64,000 bases of DNA, taken from positions 372,001 to 436,000 of the forward strand of contig VCCP01000003.1 of NCBI GenBank assembly GCA_005765155.1, read 5' to 3'. Of the stretch, positions 23,732-33,900 are shown piece after piece; within the stretch, counting starts at the first letter, position 1, and every line of letters begins with the position of its first letter. The notes beneath the pieces are model-generated. The model did not search any database. It saw only the letters and a list, made by a program, of their open reading frames with translations, and was not told where the DNA came from. The DNA comes from Zelopaecilomyces penicillatus. Its lineage: Eukaryota; Ascomycota; Sordariomycetes; Hypocreales; Pseudodiploosporaceae. The position numbers were made by a program, and so were the translations under genes.

Positions 23732-24280
23732 ATGGCAACTGAAGCTACAGCCCAGAAGTTCTTCTCAGCTGCCCAATTCGCAGTCGTTGGGGCCAGCTCC
23801 AACCCCGCCAAGTTTGGACACAAAGGCAAGACTCTCTCATGCTCAACTACCATTTCGTATTGCCTCACCTGTCTAGCAATTGTTATTACACCTGTTAACA
23901 GCTCCCTCCTAGTCCATGCTTGGTATCTGGCGCACAAACTGACAGTTACTCCAATCAACCCGAGCTCAAAGAATGTGGAAGTCGGCGACGATTCCTATGA
24001 CACTGTGCCAAGCGTCAAGGAACTAAAAAGCCCAAAGGACACAGGCGTCTCTATCATCACCCCCCCTCACGTCACTCTGGAGGTTCTCAAAGATGCCAAC
24101 AGCGTTGGCATTCCATTTATTTGGTTGCAGCCTGGCACCTTTGATAAGGAAGTCCTCAAGTTTGCACTGAATGATTCCGCTTTCGAGGCTGTTGTGTACG
24201 GAGATGGCGGGCGGGGCAGTGAGGGCTGGTGCGTGTTGGTGGATGGCGACAGGGCGTTGAAGGCGAATGGTAAGCTTTAA
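23732..24280 (+). CDS. CoA-binding (Rossmann-fold) domain protein with a GC-AG intron
   Basis: Two exons, 23732-23825 and 23913-24280, 462 nt, 153 residues. The N-terminal FAVVGASSNPAKFGHK is the nucleotide/CoA-binding Rossmann motif of the CoA_binding_2 family, followed after the intron by VHAWYLAHKLTVTPINP, SVKELKSP, ITPPHVTLEVL and the FIWLQPGTFD motif. The intron (87 nt) starts with GCAAGA and ends CTCCTAG with a TTAAC branch-like site; splicing at that GC donor restores the expected FGHK-V-AWY junction. Because 87 is a multiple of three and has no stop, an unspliced reading stays open and inserts 29 extra residues. Function in fungi is unknown; family members bind CoA derivatives or nucleotides. 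Confidence 0.8.
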   Translation: MATEATAQKFFSAAQFAVVGASSNPAKFGHKGKTLSCSTTISYCLTCLAIVITPVNSSLLVHAWYLAHKLTVTPINPSSKNVEVGDDSYDTVPSVKELKSPKDTGVSIITPPHVTLEVLKDANSVGIPFIWLQPGTFDKEVLKFALNDSAFEAVVYGDGGRGSEGWCVLVDGDRALKANGKL

Positions 24281-24824
24281 ATGCTTCAATTAAATGATAC
24301 CTTGAGATATAAATAAGAGTATTATTATTCGCACCATTGGATATTTTTTATTAGCATATCATAGCTCATACATACTCTATTTTCTACATGCTCCCCGTTA
24401 ATCAACAGAATTGGAATGCGAGGCAGTACCGTCTCAAAGAATAGCATAGGTGTGTGAATCTGGAACCTTCAGGTAAAATACTCAGCCACAAGCAATAGAT
24501 AGCTCCGTAACAGAACTTTAAAGATATTGCGTTTAAATAATTTTACAAAACTATATTAATATTATTGTCAATTATGGGCATCAACAAGTACCAAGTATCA
24601 GTAGTATACCAACAGCAGAGTATCTAATATGCGAATGGCGTCTATATAAATTGAACGGGCAATTAAAACAATGAGCAAATAACACGCGAGAAAATAAGCT
24701 AGAAGGTGTGAGAATAAGTTGGAGTTCGTGTTAAAAGAGAAACTTGATCATCACAACCTGGAAGATAATGAATGGACAAATGCCTCAACTAGCCCAACGC
24801 ACATTTCAAATTCTTAGCGGTTAT
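24281..24824. other. AT-rich intergenic, no gene
   Basis: AT-rich sequence following the CoA-binding gene, without open frames of note. It leads directly into decamer array B. Confidence 0.55.
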
Positions 24825-24902
24825 CAGCAATTGCTAGTAATCAACAGTAATTGCTAGTAATCAACAGTAATTGTTAGAAATATCAGCAATTTCTAGCAAT
24901 AG
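24825..24902 (+). repeat. 10-bp-period array B, downstream of the helicase pseudogene
   Basis: Consecutive decamers AATTGCTAGT, AATCAACAGT, AATTGCTAGT, AATCAACAGT, AATTGTTAGA, AATATCAGCA, ATTTCTAGCA. The first four make an exact 20-bp unit present twice, so there are two levels of repetition. It lies about 110 bp past the stop of the minus-strand helicase pseudogene, likely in its former 3' untranslated region. Confidence 0.8.
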
Positions 24903-25009
24903 CCATTCAATAGGCAGTCTATAGAATGCATGAAAAAACAGCTCGGCTTTCAAGATCGCAGGCTTTCGCCCGTAATCACAACATAGCCATTGCACAATGT
25001 TAACAGTCT

Positions 25010-27364
25010 TCACCAGGAAATCGAGTGATGACTCTCGCAGGCTTTCGCCCGGAGCATACGAGCACGCACAGTATCCATGTCCCCATTGACCCGAGTTTGC
25101 ACGATTCTGCCACTCCAGTCCTTCTTCAAACGATCGTCCTGGAAGAATGCGAGATCCTTTTGACACGAAGTTAGCGAGTTGGTATATGATTAACTTCAGA
25201 TTAGAAATCTTACCGCGACCCAGGCTGGATCAATTGTAGTGGCCTTCACCAAGTACGGATTTTGCCCAATCGTGAATTTGTCATAGACAATCCACCAATG
25301 CCTTCCTGTGTTGAGGACGCTGTCCACAGCTAGTCCAGCCTCGATGTTGCCATGTACAGTCCTGTACTTCATATAGCCCTGGCTTGCATCGTGGCCCACG
25401 GCGATGTGCCGAAAGAACGACCGCGCTAGAACCCGGCGGATGTCCTCTCGTATCTGGCCGTCGAATGGTTCATCCTCGGGTCCAACGCCGGTGCTGGCGA
25501 AGCACATATCATTGACCAGCAGAACATCGTCCAAGCTGCGACGATTCAAAAACCGCACCCGACACCATTCGTTGAGATCTGCCCGGTCCTCAATGATATC
25601 CTCTGCTATCGCATATGCGTATAGAGCGTTAAGCTCAGTAAGGTGATCGGACGATGGATCGGCGAAAAAGCCCATGGCTACGTGTGCTACTGCTAGGTGA
25701 GTTGCAGGAGCTAGCCAAATGGAATGCATCGACGAGCGAAGCGCAGAAATCGATATGATGTGCTGGACTGTTTGAGGATGTTCCCGCTTGGCCAGCTCGA
25801 TCGTGTATGTCCACATGAGATCTAGAGATGACTTGGCCGCCTGCCTGCCACTATCAGTGATTTGCAGCTGACGATTGATATAGCCACTATAAATTAGTCA
25901 GTATATATGAAACAGGTTGACAACTTTGGAAAAGAAACGGTGTTTCACAGATCCAACAAGTGCTCATGCGCGTAGAGCAAGCTCTCCGTTGGAGGCTGAA
26001 CCATGAACGGAAGATCCACCGCCATGAAGCCGAAGGCCAATGCCTTGAGAACAACAAAGCTAACATCGATATTGTGAATCTCCGGAGCTGACTCATCGCG
26101 AAGCGACTCAAAGTCTTGAATTATGTAGAGCCGAAGACACATTCCTGGCTAAGTTCGTCCACATCTGCCTGCACGCTGCATGGCTGCTGCTTTAGACGTG
26201 GCCCGCAAACGAACATCAGATGCTCCAAGTCGAGGCATCCAGCGAGACACCTTTTCCAAGCCGGTGTCGATGACGTAGACGACGTCAGGAATCGTAATGC
26301 TCGTTTCCGCAACATTGGTAGCAACGATGCAGGTACGAAATCCATCACGTTTCTTGAAGATTTCTTTCTGTGCTGCATCTGACTGGGCTGAATACAGAGG
26401 AATGGCCTACACTCCACTGACATGCCTCCCAATGCGGCGGCAAGTCTTCTCAACTTCATTAACGCCGGGCATAAACACGAGGATATTACCTGGTGGCATT
26501 GGCTGGAGCGCAATCTGGACAACAGTACGAAAAGCTGCTTCGACATAATCGCCGACATTGGGCTGGACACGCGTCGATAGTGTCTCATCTGGCGATTGTT
26601 CTCCTGAAGGCTCGACACCCAGGTACCGAAGATCAACGTCGAACATCATACCTGGAATATTCATCTCCAAGACTTTACCATACCCGGTAAAGTACTTGAC
26701 AAATTTGTCAACACTTATTGTGGCCGATATAATGATGACCTTGAGATCAGGGATGGCCTTGGAAAGGCTGCGTTGCTGTACAGCACGACGCACCAGTGCG
26801 AGGAGGAGGTAAATATTCGCATTGCCTTGATGAGCCTCATCAATTATAATCGTATGGTACCTGAGATAATTATGATCTCGAAACCCTTGGGCCACTAGTA
26901 GGCCATTGGTCATATAACTAAGGTATGGTATTATATTAGCTCTGTTGAGTCATTCAAGGTTAAAAGTATAGAAATATCTTACATTAGCCGAGTTTCCTCA
27001 GAGGTCTTGCCCTCACCGCGAATCCTATACCCAACCTGGGCACCCAACTGGCATCCAGCCTCTTGAGCAACGCGTGCAGCGATTTCGGTGACAGCCAAAC
27101 GGCGCGGCTGGGTGCAGACGATGAGGCCGGAGATGTCTTTTGATAGGCTAGATGGGCTATACATTGTGGAATTTGAGTTGTCTTTCCAGACCCAGTACCG
27201 CATGAGAGAATTACGACATCACTCTTCATAAAGCTTTCCTCGAATTCAGGCAAATGACGAATGATGGGAAGCCGCTCCCTCTCAGGCTGCAAGGCAGCCA
27301 TAGAAGGCTCTAGCCGATCCCGGCCAAAGGTGTTGAAGACGTTCTCAACTTTCCCGGATGTCAT
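25010..27364 (-). pseudogene. DEAH-box RNA helicase pseudogene: two in-frame TAG and one frameshift
   Basis: The helicase core is easily read across four exon segments (26983-27364, 25949-26917, 25214-25886, 25010-25156, complement) with three good GT..AG introns. Motifs: TGSGKTTQIPQ (I), TQPRRLAV (Ia), IIIDEAHQ (II), ISATIS (III), VATNVAETSI and VIDTGLEK (V), QRAGRCGRT (VI), then winged-helix, HA2/ratchet (LYAHEHLLDLGY..) and an OB-like domain (RHWWIVYDKF). Damage: a missing base near 27170 in an A tract between motifs I and Ia (segment 1 has the wrong phase by one), TAG at 26407-26409 after RHVSGV, and TAG at 26149-26151 between GRT and PGM of motif VI. No plausible intron removes either stop. 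Everything else, including splice sites, is intact, so inactivation looks recent. Closest to compact DHX8/Prp22/Prp43-type helicases. Confidence 0.82.
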
Positions 27365-27492
27365 TTTCCGTCTCTTGGTTGTGATGGTGGAGTTTTGTTG
27401 GTGAGAGTTGATGGTTCTTTTTTGAATGTGAGCACAAGAATTAACCTAATAAAAGTTTTGGCCCATCCCTCACAAAAGAATTGGTACAAGGG

Positions 27493-27560
27493 GCTTTCAA
27501 AATATTGGGTGTGGGTTTTGAGCAGCTGGTGGCAGCTGTGCCAAGCGAGTTATTCGTAAC
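27493..27560 (+). pseudogene. coding remnant, copy 1 of a duplicated fragment
   Basis: In one frame this reads FKILGVGFEQLVAAV, matching FQMFGAGVEQLVAAV at 28060-28117. The DNA shares a run GAGCAGCTGGTGGCAGC and otherwise differs mostly by C/T changes. No complete gene surrounds either copy. The parent gene is not recognised. Confidence 0.55.
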
Positions 27561-27586
27561 GCACTTTACAGGTTTCTGCCCAGAAA

Positions 27587-27630
27587 AATATTTGCTGGAA
27601 CTTCCAGGCATTTCTAGGCATTCCAACATA
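27587..27630 (+). repeat. short 10-bp-period array C
   Basis: Decamers AACTTCCAGG, CATTTCTAGG, CATTCCAACA, preceded by a partial unit ATTTGCTGG. Only about four units, but with the same core and orientation as the longer arrays. It lies 220-270 bp upstream of the helicase pseudogene start and just after remnant copy 1. Confidence 0.55.
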
Positions 27631-27868
27631 TAATAAGGCATGTTTATGTAGTATTCAAGGCTACCAAAATCGGCGTCCGATGACTCCAAACCAATCCACG
27701 TCTCGCCTCTTTACACCGTCAAAATCCAACTCTCGATCCTCTTCTTAACAATTGGCATAGTCTCTTCGGAGATATTAAGGAACCGCCTGTGAAGAGTCTC
27801 CTACCACAGTCTGAGAGGAAGATGAATGATATAAGACACAGCCAGGACTGTAGTGATATACTTTAAGA

Positions 27869-27970
27869 GCTATTTCTAAGAATATCTAGCAATCTCTAGC
27901 AATCTCTAGCAATCTCTAGCAATCTCTCATTATATCTGGTAATATCTGGTAATATCTATAAATAATTATA
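27869..27970 (+). repeat. 10-bp-period array D, the most regular
   Basis: Ten decamers in perfect register from 27871: TATTTCTAAG, AATATCTAGC, AATCTCTAGC three times (27891-27920), AATCTCTCAT, TATATCTGGT, AATATCTGGT, AATATCTATA, AATAATTATA. No insertion or deletion breaks the phase over 100 bp. It lies between the two copies of the decayed coding fragment. Confidence 0.9.
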
Positions 27971-28059
27971 AAAGAATTATTATATATATATTCCCTTGTT
28001 TAAGAGCATGCTTTAACTTTAACTTATATACTATCCCAGAGCAAACAATTGTTATAGCT

Positions 28060-28120
28060 GGCTTTCCAAATGTTCGGTGCGGGCGTTGAGCAGCTGGTGG
28101 CAGCCGTTAACGAGCCATCT
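28060..28120 (+). pseudogene. coding remnant, copy 2 of a duplicated fragment
   Basis: Direct repeat of 27493-27560 with about 80 percent identity by eye; reads FQMFGAGVEQLVAAVNEP in one frame. It lies about 200 bp upstream of the next gene's start and is not part of its spliced frame. Confidence 0.55.
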
Positions 28121-28323
28121 GTGTACACATTGCGTTGTTTGCCCTAACCTTGTTCTCATGAAATCTTGCAATCGACATCATCACGAAATTTTCCGCCAAT
28201 TTCGCATCGACCAAGAGACAAGCCTATTGCAGTTCCGTACCAGCATTTGATTCCTAGGTAATACTTGGCATATCCCCTCCGTGTTTTGTTTTAACTGATA
28301 ACCACAGACTAACATAAATTAGA

Positions 28324-30047
28324 ATGACGATTGAACACATCCTCGGCACCCAATCCATTGGTATAAACAACGCCTCCCGGAGGGGTTGTTTTGTCACTCT
28401 AGATGGCATCAATTGGTCTCAAGGCCCAGGTTGGGTGAGCTCTGTTTTGCAAAATGCTGGGCTGGAAGACGGCCTAGTCTATTGGCCAAAAAAGACGACT
28501 ACAGATGTCGGCATTGACTGTGGTGAACATGAGATTGCCCAAAATCTTATCAAGGCGCTCAATGGCACTGTATTCAATGACTGCGTACTACAAGCTCGCT
28601 GGCACAAGGATGTAGGTGGCTTTGCACGATCAATAATTGTGTTTGTTTGTGTACTGAACTTGCTAGACTCCCGCCAAATACATCCTGCATCAGGACGACG
28701 TTGTTGATTCATCCTCTACTGTATGTCAATCTAAAGTGATCAATGAAGTCTACAAATTAATAGTTTCAGATGCTTCTCAAAGAGACTACGAATAGCGAGT
28801 ATACAGAACGCCGGAAGCGCTGGCTTAAGCGACTCAAGTCGCCGATGTATAATGCCAATATATTGTATCCTTCCAAGTGGACGCTCCAGGACCATGTTCC
28901 ACAGGAGGATGGTCCACAGGAGTACTCCGGCACGTTTTGGGACGACAGTTATGAATACGACCAGCACTGTCCTCAAGTCGGACGCTGTGTGTACCAGATA
29001 ACGGATGGGAAACATCAACCCCTGGGCCGCCAGTCTTCATCAGGCCCCGACACCAGTGACGTATACTTAACGCTCGTTAGCCCATCGCAGAATGATAGCT
29101 CGTCCCCTTTGACACTGCCCAAGTACGTTATCATGGGAAGCGAAGAGGAAGCTGCCACCTTAGCCAGAGGCTATAATCGCTTCGTCCAGGACGTCCCGCC
29201 TGTCGACTATCTAGACGGCGGGAAGGATTTGCGCCGATTCGCACGGCCGGAAGATGTTGTGAGCACCGATGCGCCACATAAGGACACGGCCAAATTCTTC
29301 CCCTGGGCCACAGAAAACTTTCCAAGACTTTTCGCGGACAAGCCGTAGCGCCCCGGATTTCCAATCCTTGAGGGAAAGCTTGGGGCCCCAACGCTGACCA
29401 GACGAAAGACTGCGTTTCGTATTATAATAAGCCAATCAGCAGATCCGAGCCAGAATACCTGAACGATAACCTCGCTGCAAGATGCGAGTTGATCCCGACA
29501 TCGTGTGGATTTCTGATAGATCGCCCTCGGGGGAAGCTGAACGGACTCGGCTGGGGCGACTTTGACAAGTTCACCGACTGGCAGTTCCAAGGCCGTCAAG
29601 TTAAGGTTGGCATGTTGGAAGAGAAACAATGGAGTCGTTCATGCGACGGCCCATTGCATTTTGTAAGTCCTCCGGGCCAAGCGCAGGCAAGGCCGTTTAC
29701 GGTTACGTGGAAAGTCGACGACTCCTCTGACCGGCCGGATCCGGATGCCTCTAGTGGGCCTAGCAGAACTTTCCGCGAGCTCCTAGTAAGCACGAAGGAG
29801 CGACAAATCAACCGTCACCAGATCTACGGTACAGAGCGCAGAGGACGAGGTAGGCGTGGTGGGCATGGTCGGAGAGCTTGGGGTGGTTGGAACTGACTTC
29901 TTTGAGCTGTACAAATTGGAAGTACGGGTGCAAGCCCGCGTACTCGATACTGAGACAAACACAGCTGCAGAAGTGAGAAAATGTAGTTTTATTTTGAGAA
30001 CGCTGTTCACTTGTAGTGAGGCGAACCTAGTGAAGGAGGAATTTTAG
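28324..30047 (+). CDS. multi-exon orphan protein, function unknown
   Basis: Best model: exons 28324-28611, 28667-28720, 28770-29344, 29443-29785 and 29835-30047, 1473 nt, 490 residues. The first two introns are canonical. The third (98 nt) has a weak GTAGCG donor but a CTGAC branch site and CAG acceptor, and it removes a TAG at 29346; the fourth (49 nt) has GTAAGC and joins the frame ending DFFELYKLEVRVQARVLD. If intron three is not used, the protein ends after FADKP at 306 residues and the rest would be a broken tail. Content: ASRRGCFVTLDGINWSQGPGW, RRKRWLKRLKSP, a Ser/Pro-rich middle, CGFLIDRPRGKLNGLGWGDF. No signal peptide or membrane segment. I do not recognise any domain. Flanked by decamer arrays on both sides. 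Confidence 0.55.
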
Positions 30048-30243
30048 CTGGCAACAGAAATTCCTACCAACTTTACCAAGAGAATCTGACTTGAACCGCA
30101 ATCAATACGAGTACAGTGTGATTGCGTTATCTGTATAACACAACAGCCGTAATGCATTAACTCGTGCGAGACGGTTGAGATGTCACCACTCAACAGGGTA
30201 TAACAAGTGACAGCCTAGGACCACCACAAGGGATTTCCTACCG

Positions 30244-30300
30244 CTATATTTCCCAATATCCAGAAATCTTCGGCTATGTTTAGAAATCTCTAGCTATGCC
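30244..30300 (+). repeat. 10-bp-period array E followed by a poly-A run
   Basis: Decamers CAATATCCAG, AAATCTTCGG, CTATGTTTAG, AAATCTCTAG, CTATG, ending in a run of about 15 A starting at 30301. It lies about 200 bp past the stop of the orphan gene, on the sense strand of that gene. Confidence 0.65.
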
Positions 30301-30909
30301 AAAAAAAAAAAAAAAGAAGGAAAATAAAGGTTGAGCATCATATTCAGACTATCTTACATCGTTGAGGAGTGTCACTTCGGTGGTGTTCCACCATATGATC
30401 TGTGTAATGATGGTCCGGCTGGCGGGAAGTTTGTTGAGGGCGCTTTCAGGTGAAGTTAAGCGACACTAGGCGCCTCACACGCTGAAGACGCCCTAAGGCG
30501 CCCCTCTCAACGCCAGAAGTAAACAAAACGCGTTCATCCATCGCGATCCACTTATTCCTAGCGCCGATACAGGGCAACCGATAACAGCGGCGCATTGCTC
30601 AAACATCACAGACATTGGAGACTCGACAAACTCGATGACAGATGAACCCCATAGTCTTCAAAGCACTCCGATAATAATCCCAACCCAACCAGGATCTCAG
30701 AGCACAACCACGACAGCTCCATCAACCAAAACGACGCCCTTTTCCAACTGCAATGGTGCGCTGCGCTTACTGAACGTGTCTGAAACCTTTGCACCCGTGC
30801 CTTGCCGCGTAGGGATCGCGCGACCACAGTCTTCAACTTGAATTGCCCACACACAATCTTCAATCCGAACCTCCGCAGTTTTGGATACTTGCGGTGAACG
30901 TTGCCCAAG
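30301..30909. promoter_or_regulatory. bir1 upstream region with an MCB-like ACGCGT box
   Basis: Contains the poly-A run, a GC-rich patch with several GGCGCC/AGGCGC words near 30460-30512, and AAAACGCGTTC with the MluI cell-cycle box ACGCGT at 30528-30533, about 380 bp before the bir1 start. MCB sites drive G1/S expression via MBF in yeasts; functional use here is inferred. No gene seen. Confidence 0.35.
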
Positions 30910-33900
30910 ATGGTTACGGCCGAGAGCGAGCAGTATTTTACATACGAAGCCCGTCTGGCATCATTCCAGAAGGTGACCAAGAAACGAGGGTCAACCACAG
31001 TCGGTCGAGGAGGAGCAAAGCCCTTGAACTGGCCTCATAAGCAGATCGCACTTGACCATGTACGTACATCAATTCTCTATCACACTATGACATCTTGGCT
31101 TTTGGACTTCCGGGGTTTGCTGACGCGCGTTTGTGTAGCTTGCTAGAGCTGGCTTCTTCTTCCGTCCGAGTGCCGACGAGCCTGACAATGCAGCGTGTTT
31201 TCTCTGTCAGAAGAACCTGGCCGGGTGGGAGGCAGGCGATGATCCGCTTCTCGAGCACCTTCAGCACTCGCCTAGCTGCGGCTGGGCCATTGTTACCGCG
31301 ATAGAAATCGAGTTCGGGGATTATGGGAAGGAAGATCCCAACCTGCCACACATGATCGAGGCGCGTAAGGCGACCTTTGCAGGCAAGTGGCCACATGACT
31401 CTAAGAAGGGTTGGAAATGCAAGACGAAACAGGTATGCTCTATTCTATAGCTAGGCTACGCGTCTGTCGCCTGAATAGCCGCAGCTAACTAATGACTTCC
31501 AGTTGGTTGATTCGGGGTGGAAATACACACCGACGTCAGAGTCAGACGACATGGCTACATGCACATACTGCCAATTAGCGCTAGATGGGTGGGAGCAAAA
31601 TGACAAACCCTAGTATGTCCATAATTCTCTTGCTCGTTTCGAATGTTTACAAGATACTAATGACATCCCAAGCGATGAGCACTACAACCGATCTCCAAAC
31701 TGTCCTTTCTTTGCATTGGTCGACTATTTTAAAAGCACAACAAAGGCTACCGGCCGTGGCAAAGCAGCACGGGCTTCTAAAGCCTCCCGATTATCCGTTC
31801 AATCAGTCGCTACCGTCGCATCCGAAATCACATACGTCACAGAGTTGACAGCTGGACCGGAAGACAGCGTTCTGACTACATCATCCACCATGACACAGGG
31901 CACAAAGAAACCCCGAGCCAAGAAGGCGGCTGCCAAGGGGGGCAAGAGAAAGGCTAAAAAGGAAGAATCAGTCGAGGTTGAAGAGCAGAGCCATCAAGTC
32001 GACGATGTAGAGGTTTCACTGCCATTACCACTCCCACCAAAATCGTCGCGAGGAAAGAAACGAGCAAGTGAAGCTATAGAGGAGTCTATCTCAGTTGCTT
32101 CAGAAAGACCTGCGCCTAAGAAACGAGCTAAAAAGGTCCGTGGCAGCACAGCAGTTGATGCGTCGGCTGTTCAAGATGACACAGTCATGACGGACGCCCC
32201 TGTACCAAAGGCTGCTGGCAACAAGAAGAAGGGGACAACTCCAAAAATCAGGCACGAGCGAAAACTGTCCGACGCGTCGGTATCTTCAGCTGCATCTGCT
32301 GCATCATTACGACCGCCACCTGGCAGTTTCCCTGATGATGATGAGATTGAGCGTCAATTGGAGGCGGATTTGGAAGACCAGTTCAGTGAAGACCCCGACA
32401 TCACACGTGATTCAGATTCAGAACGAGCCATATTCAAGGCAAAGGAGAGAATATCTGCTGAGAAACAGAGTGCCTCCTTTGTTGAGCAAAGATCAGTCAA
32501 CTATGCCATGTTTGACCCAGCGGAACCGGAGCATGATGAAGACGAAGTTGAGGACGAACTCAAGGCTTTGCAAGCTGAAATGGAAGTTGATGAGCATGAA
32601 ACCGAAGCCGAAGTCGAGCCCGAGGTTGAATCAGAAGTTGAACCAGAGGTGGAACCTGATGTCGAATCAGAAGCTGAGCCTGAAGCTGAGCCTCAAGAGC
32701 AGTCGGAACCAGAGCCGGAGCAAGAACCGGAACCGGAACCTGAAATTGAGCAGCTTCAAGTACCCAAAAAAGGCCGCAAAGCTGGTACTAGAAAAGCTTC
32801 GAAACAAACCAAGGCTAAGAAGGCAAAGGCAGCCTCCCCGCCACCAGAGGATGATACTGAACCTGAGCCTGAGCCCGAACTAGAGCCCGAACCGGAGTTG
32901 CAGCCAGAAGAGATTTTTGAAGACGAACAGGACATAAGCTTAAGAAGCACCGACACAGTGGTGGTAAAGAAGTTGGAGCCATCGCCACCTCCCCCTACAA
33001 AGAAAAGTCGCGGTCGTCCTTCCAAAGTATCGCTTGCTTCACAGATGTCTGAAGCCTCAATTGAGGCAGCTGGCTCTGTCGAGCCTGTAGAGCCGCCAGC
33101 CAAGCGTAGCCGGGGACGACCATCCAAGGTTTCACTGGCCTCTCAGAGTCAGGAGGTCGCCGAGGAATCAGTTGCTCCCGAGCCTCCAGCCAAGAGTGTC
33201 CGCCGACGATCTTCAAAGGCTTCGTTAGCCACACAACAGTTAGTTGATGCTGAGGAGACCAAACCTGTCGTTCCACCGCCTGCTAAGCAAGGACGGGGTC
33301 GACCACCAAAAGCATTAGCATCGCAGGCTTCAGCAAACGCTGACACGAGCCAAACCAAGGCGACGGAAGCACCCGTTAGGCGCGCTCGTGGGCGGCCACC
33401 GAAGAAGTCAATAGAGCCTCAACCTTTGGAAGAGGTTGAGGTCAAGGTAGCCGAGGATGAGAATGGGGGTCTGCATGACCCCGAGGAAACTGAAGATGAG
33501 TTGCCGATGTCTCCATCGCCAATTGAGATTTTGGAGACTGATGCGTCTCCCGCTCCTGTTGTCATGTCTCAAACCTTGGCCATTCCATCCACACCCGGGC
33601 GTATTCTCATCTCCCCAGCAGCTTCAGCCAGACAGCCTATACTTTCCCCCTCACAGTCCCCACAATCATCCGATGCCGAGAATCAACCTCCTTCGTCTCG
33701 GCCCGCTACCTTAAAGCGGGTTGTACTCGCTCCAGTACCGGTAGCAACAACCCCAACGCGGGGCTCCCCATCCAAGCGCAATGTCATGGCTGGGTTGCGC
33801 AGCACTACCCCCTGGACATCTGCAGATCTAGATGCGGTGTTTGGTACACCACGTATCAATATCAACAAAGAGAATGATGTTAGCCGAGTTCTACGACAGG

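Noticed and set aside
29345..29348. TAG in the orphan gene taken as proof of a pseudogene
   Set aside because: A 98-nt intron with CTGAC branch site removes it and restores the downstream frame, so truncation is not demanded.
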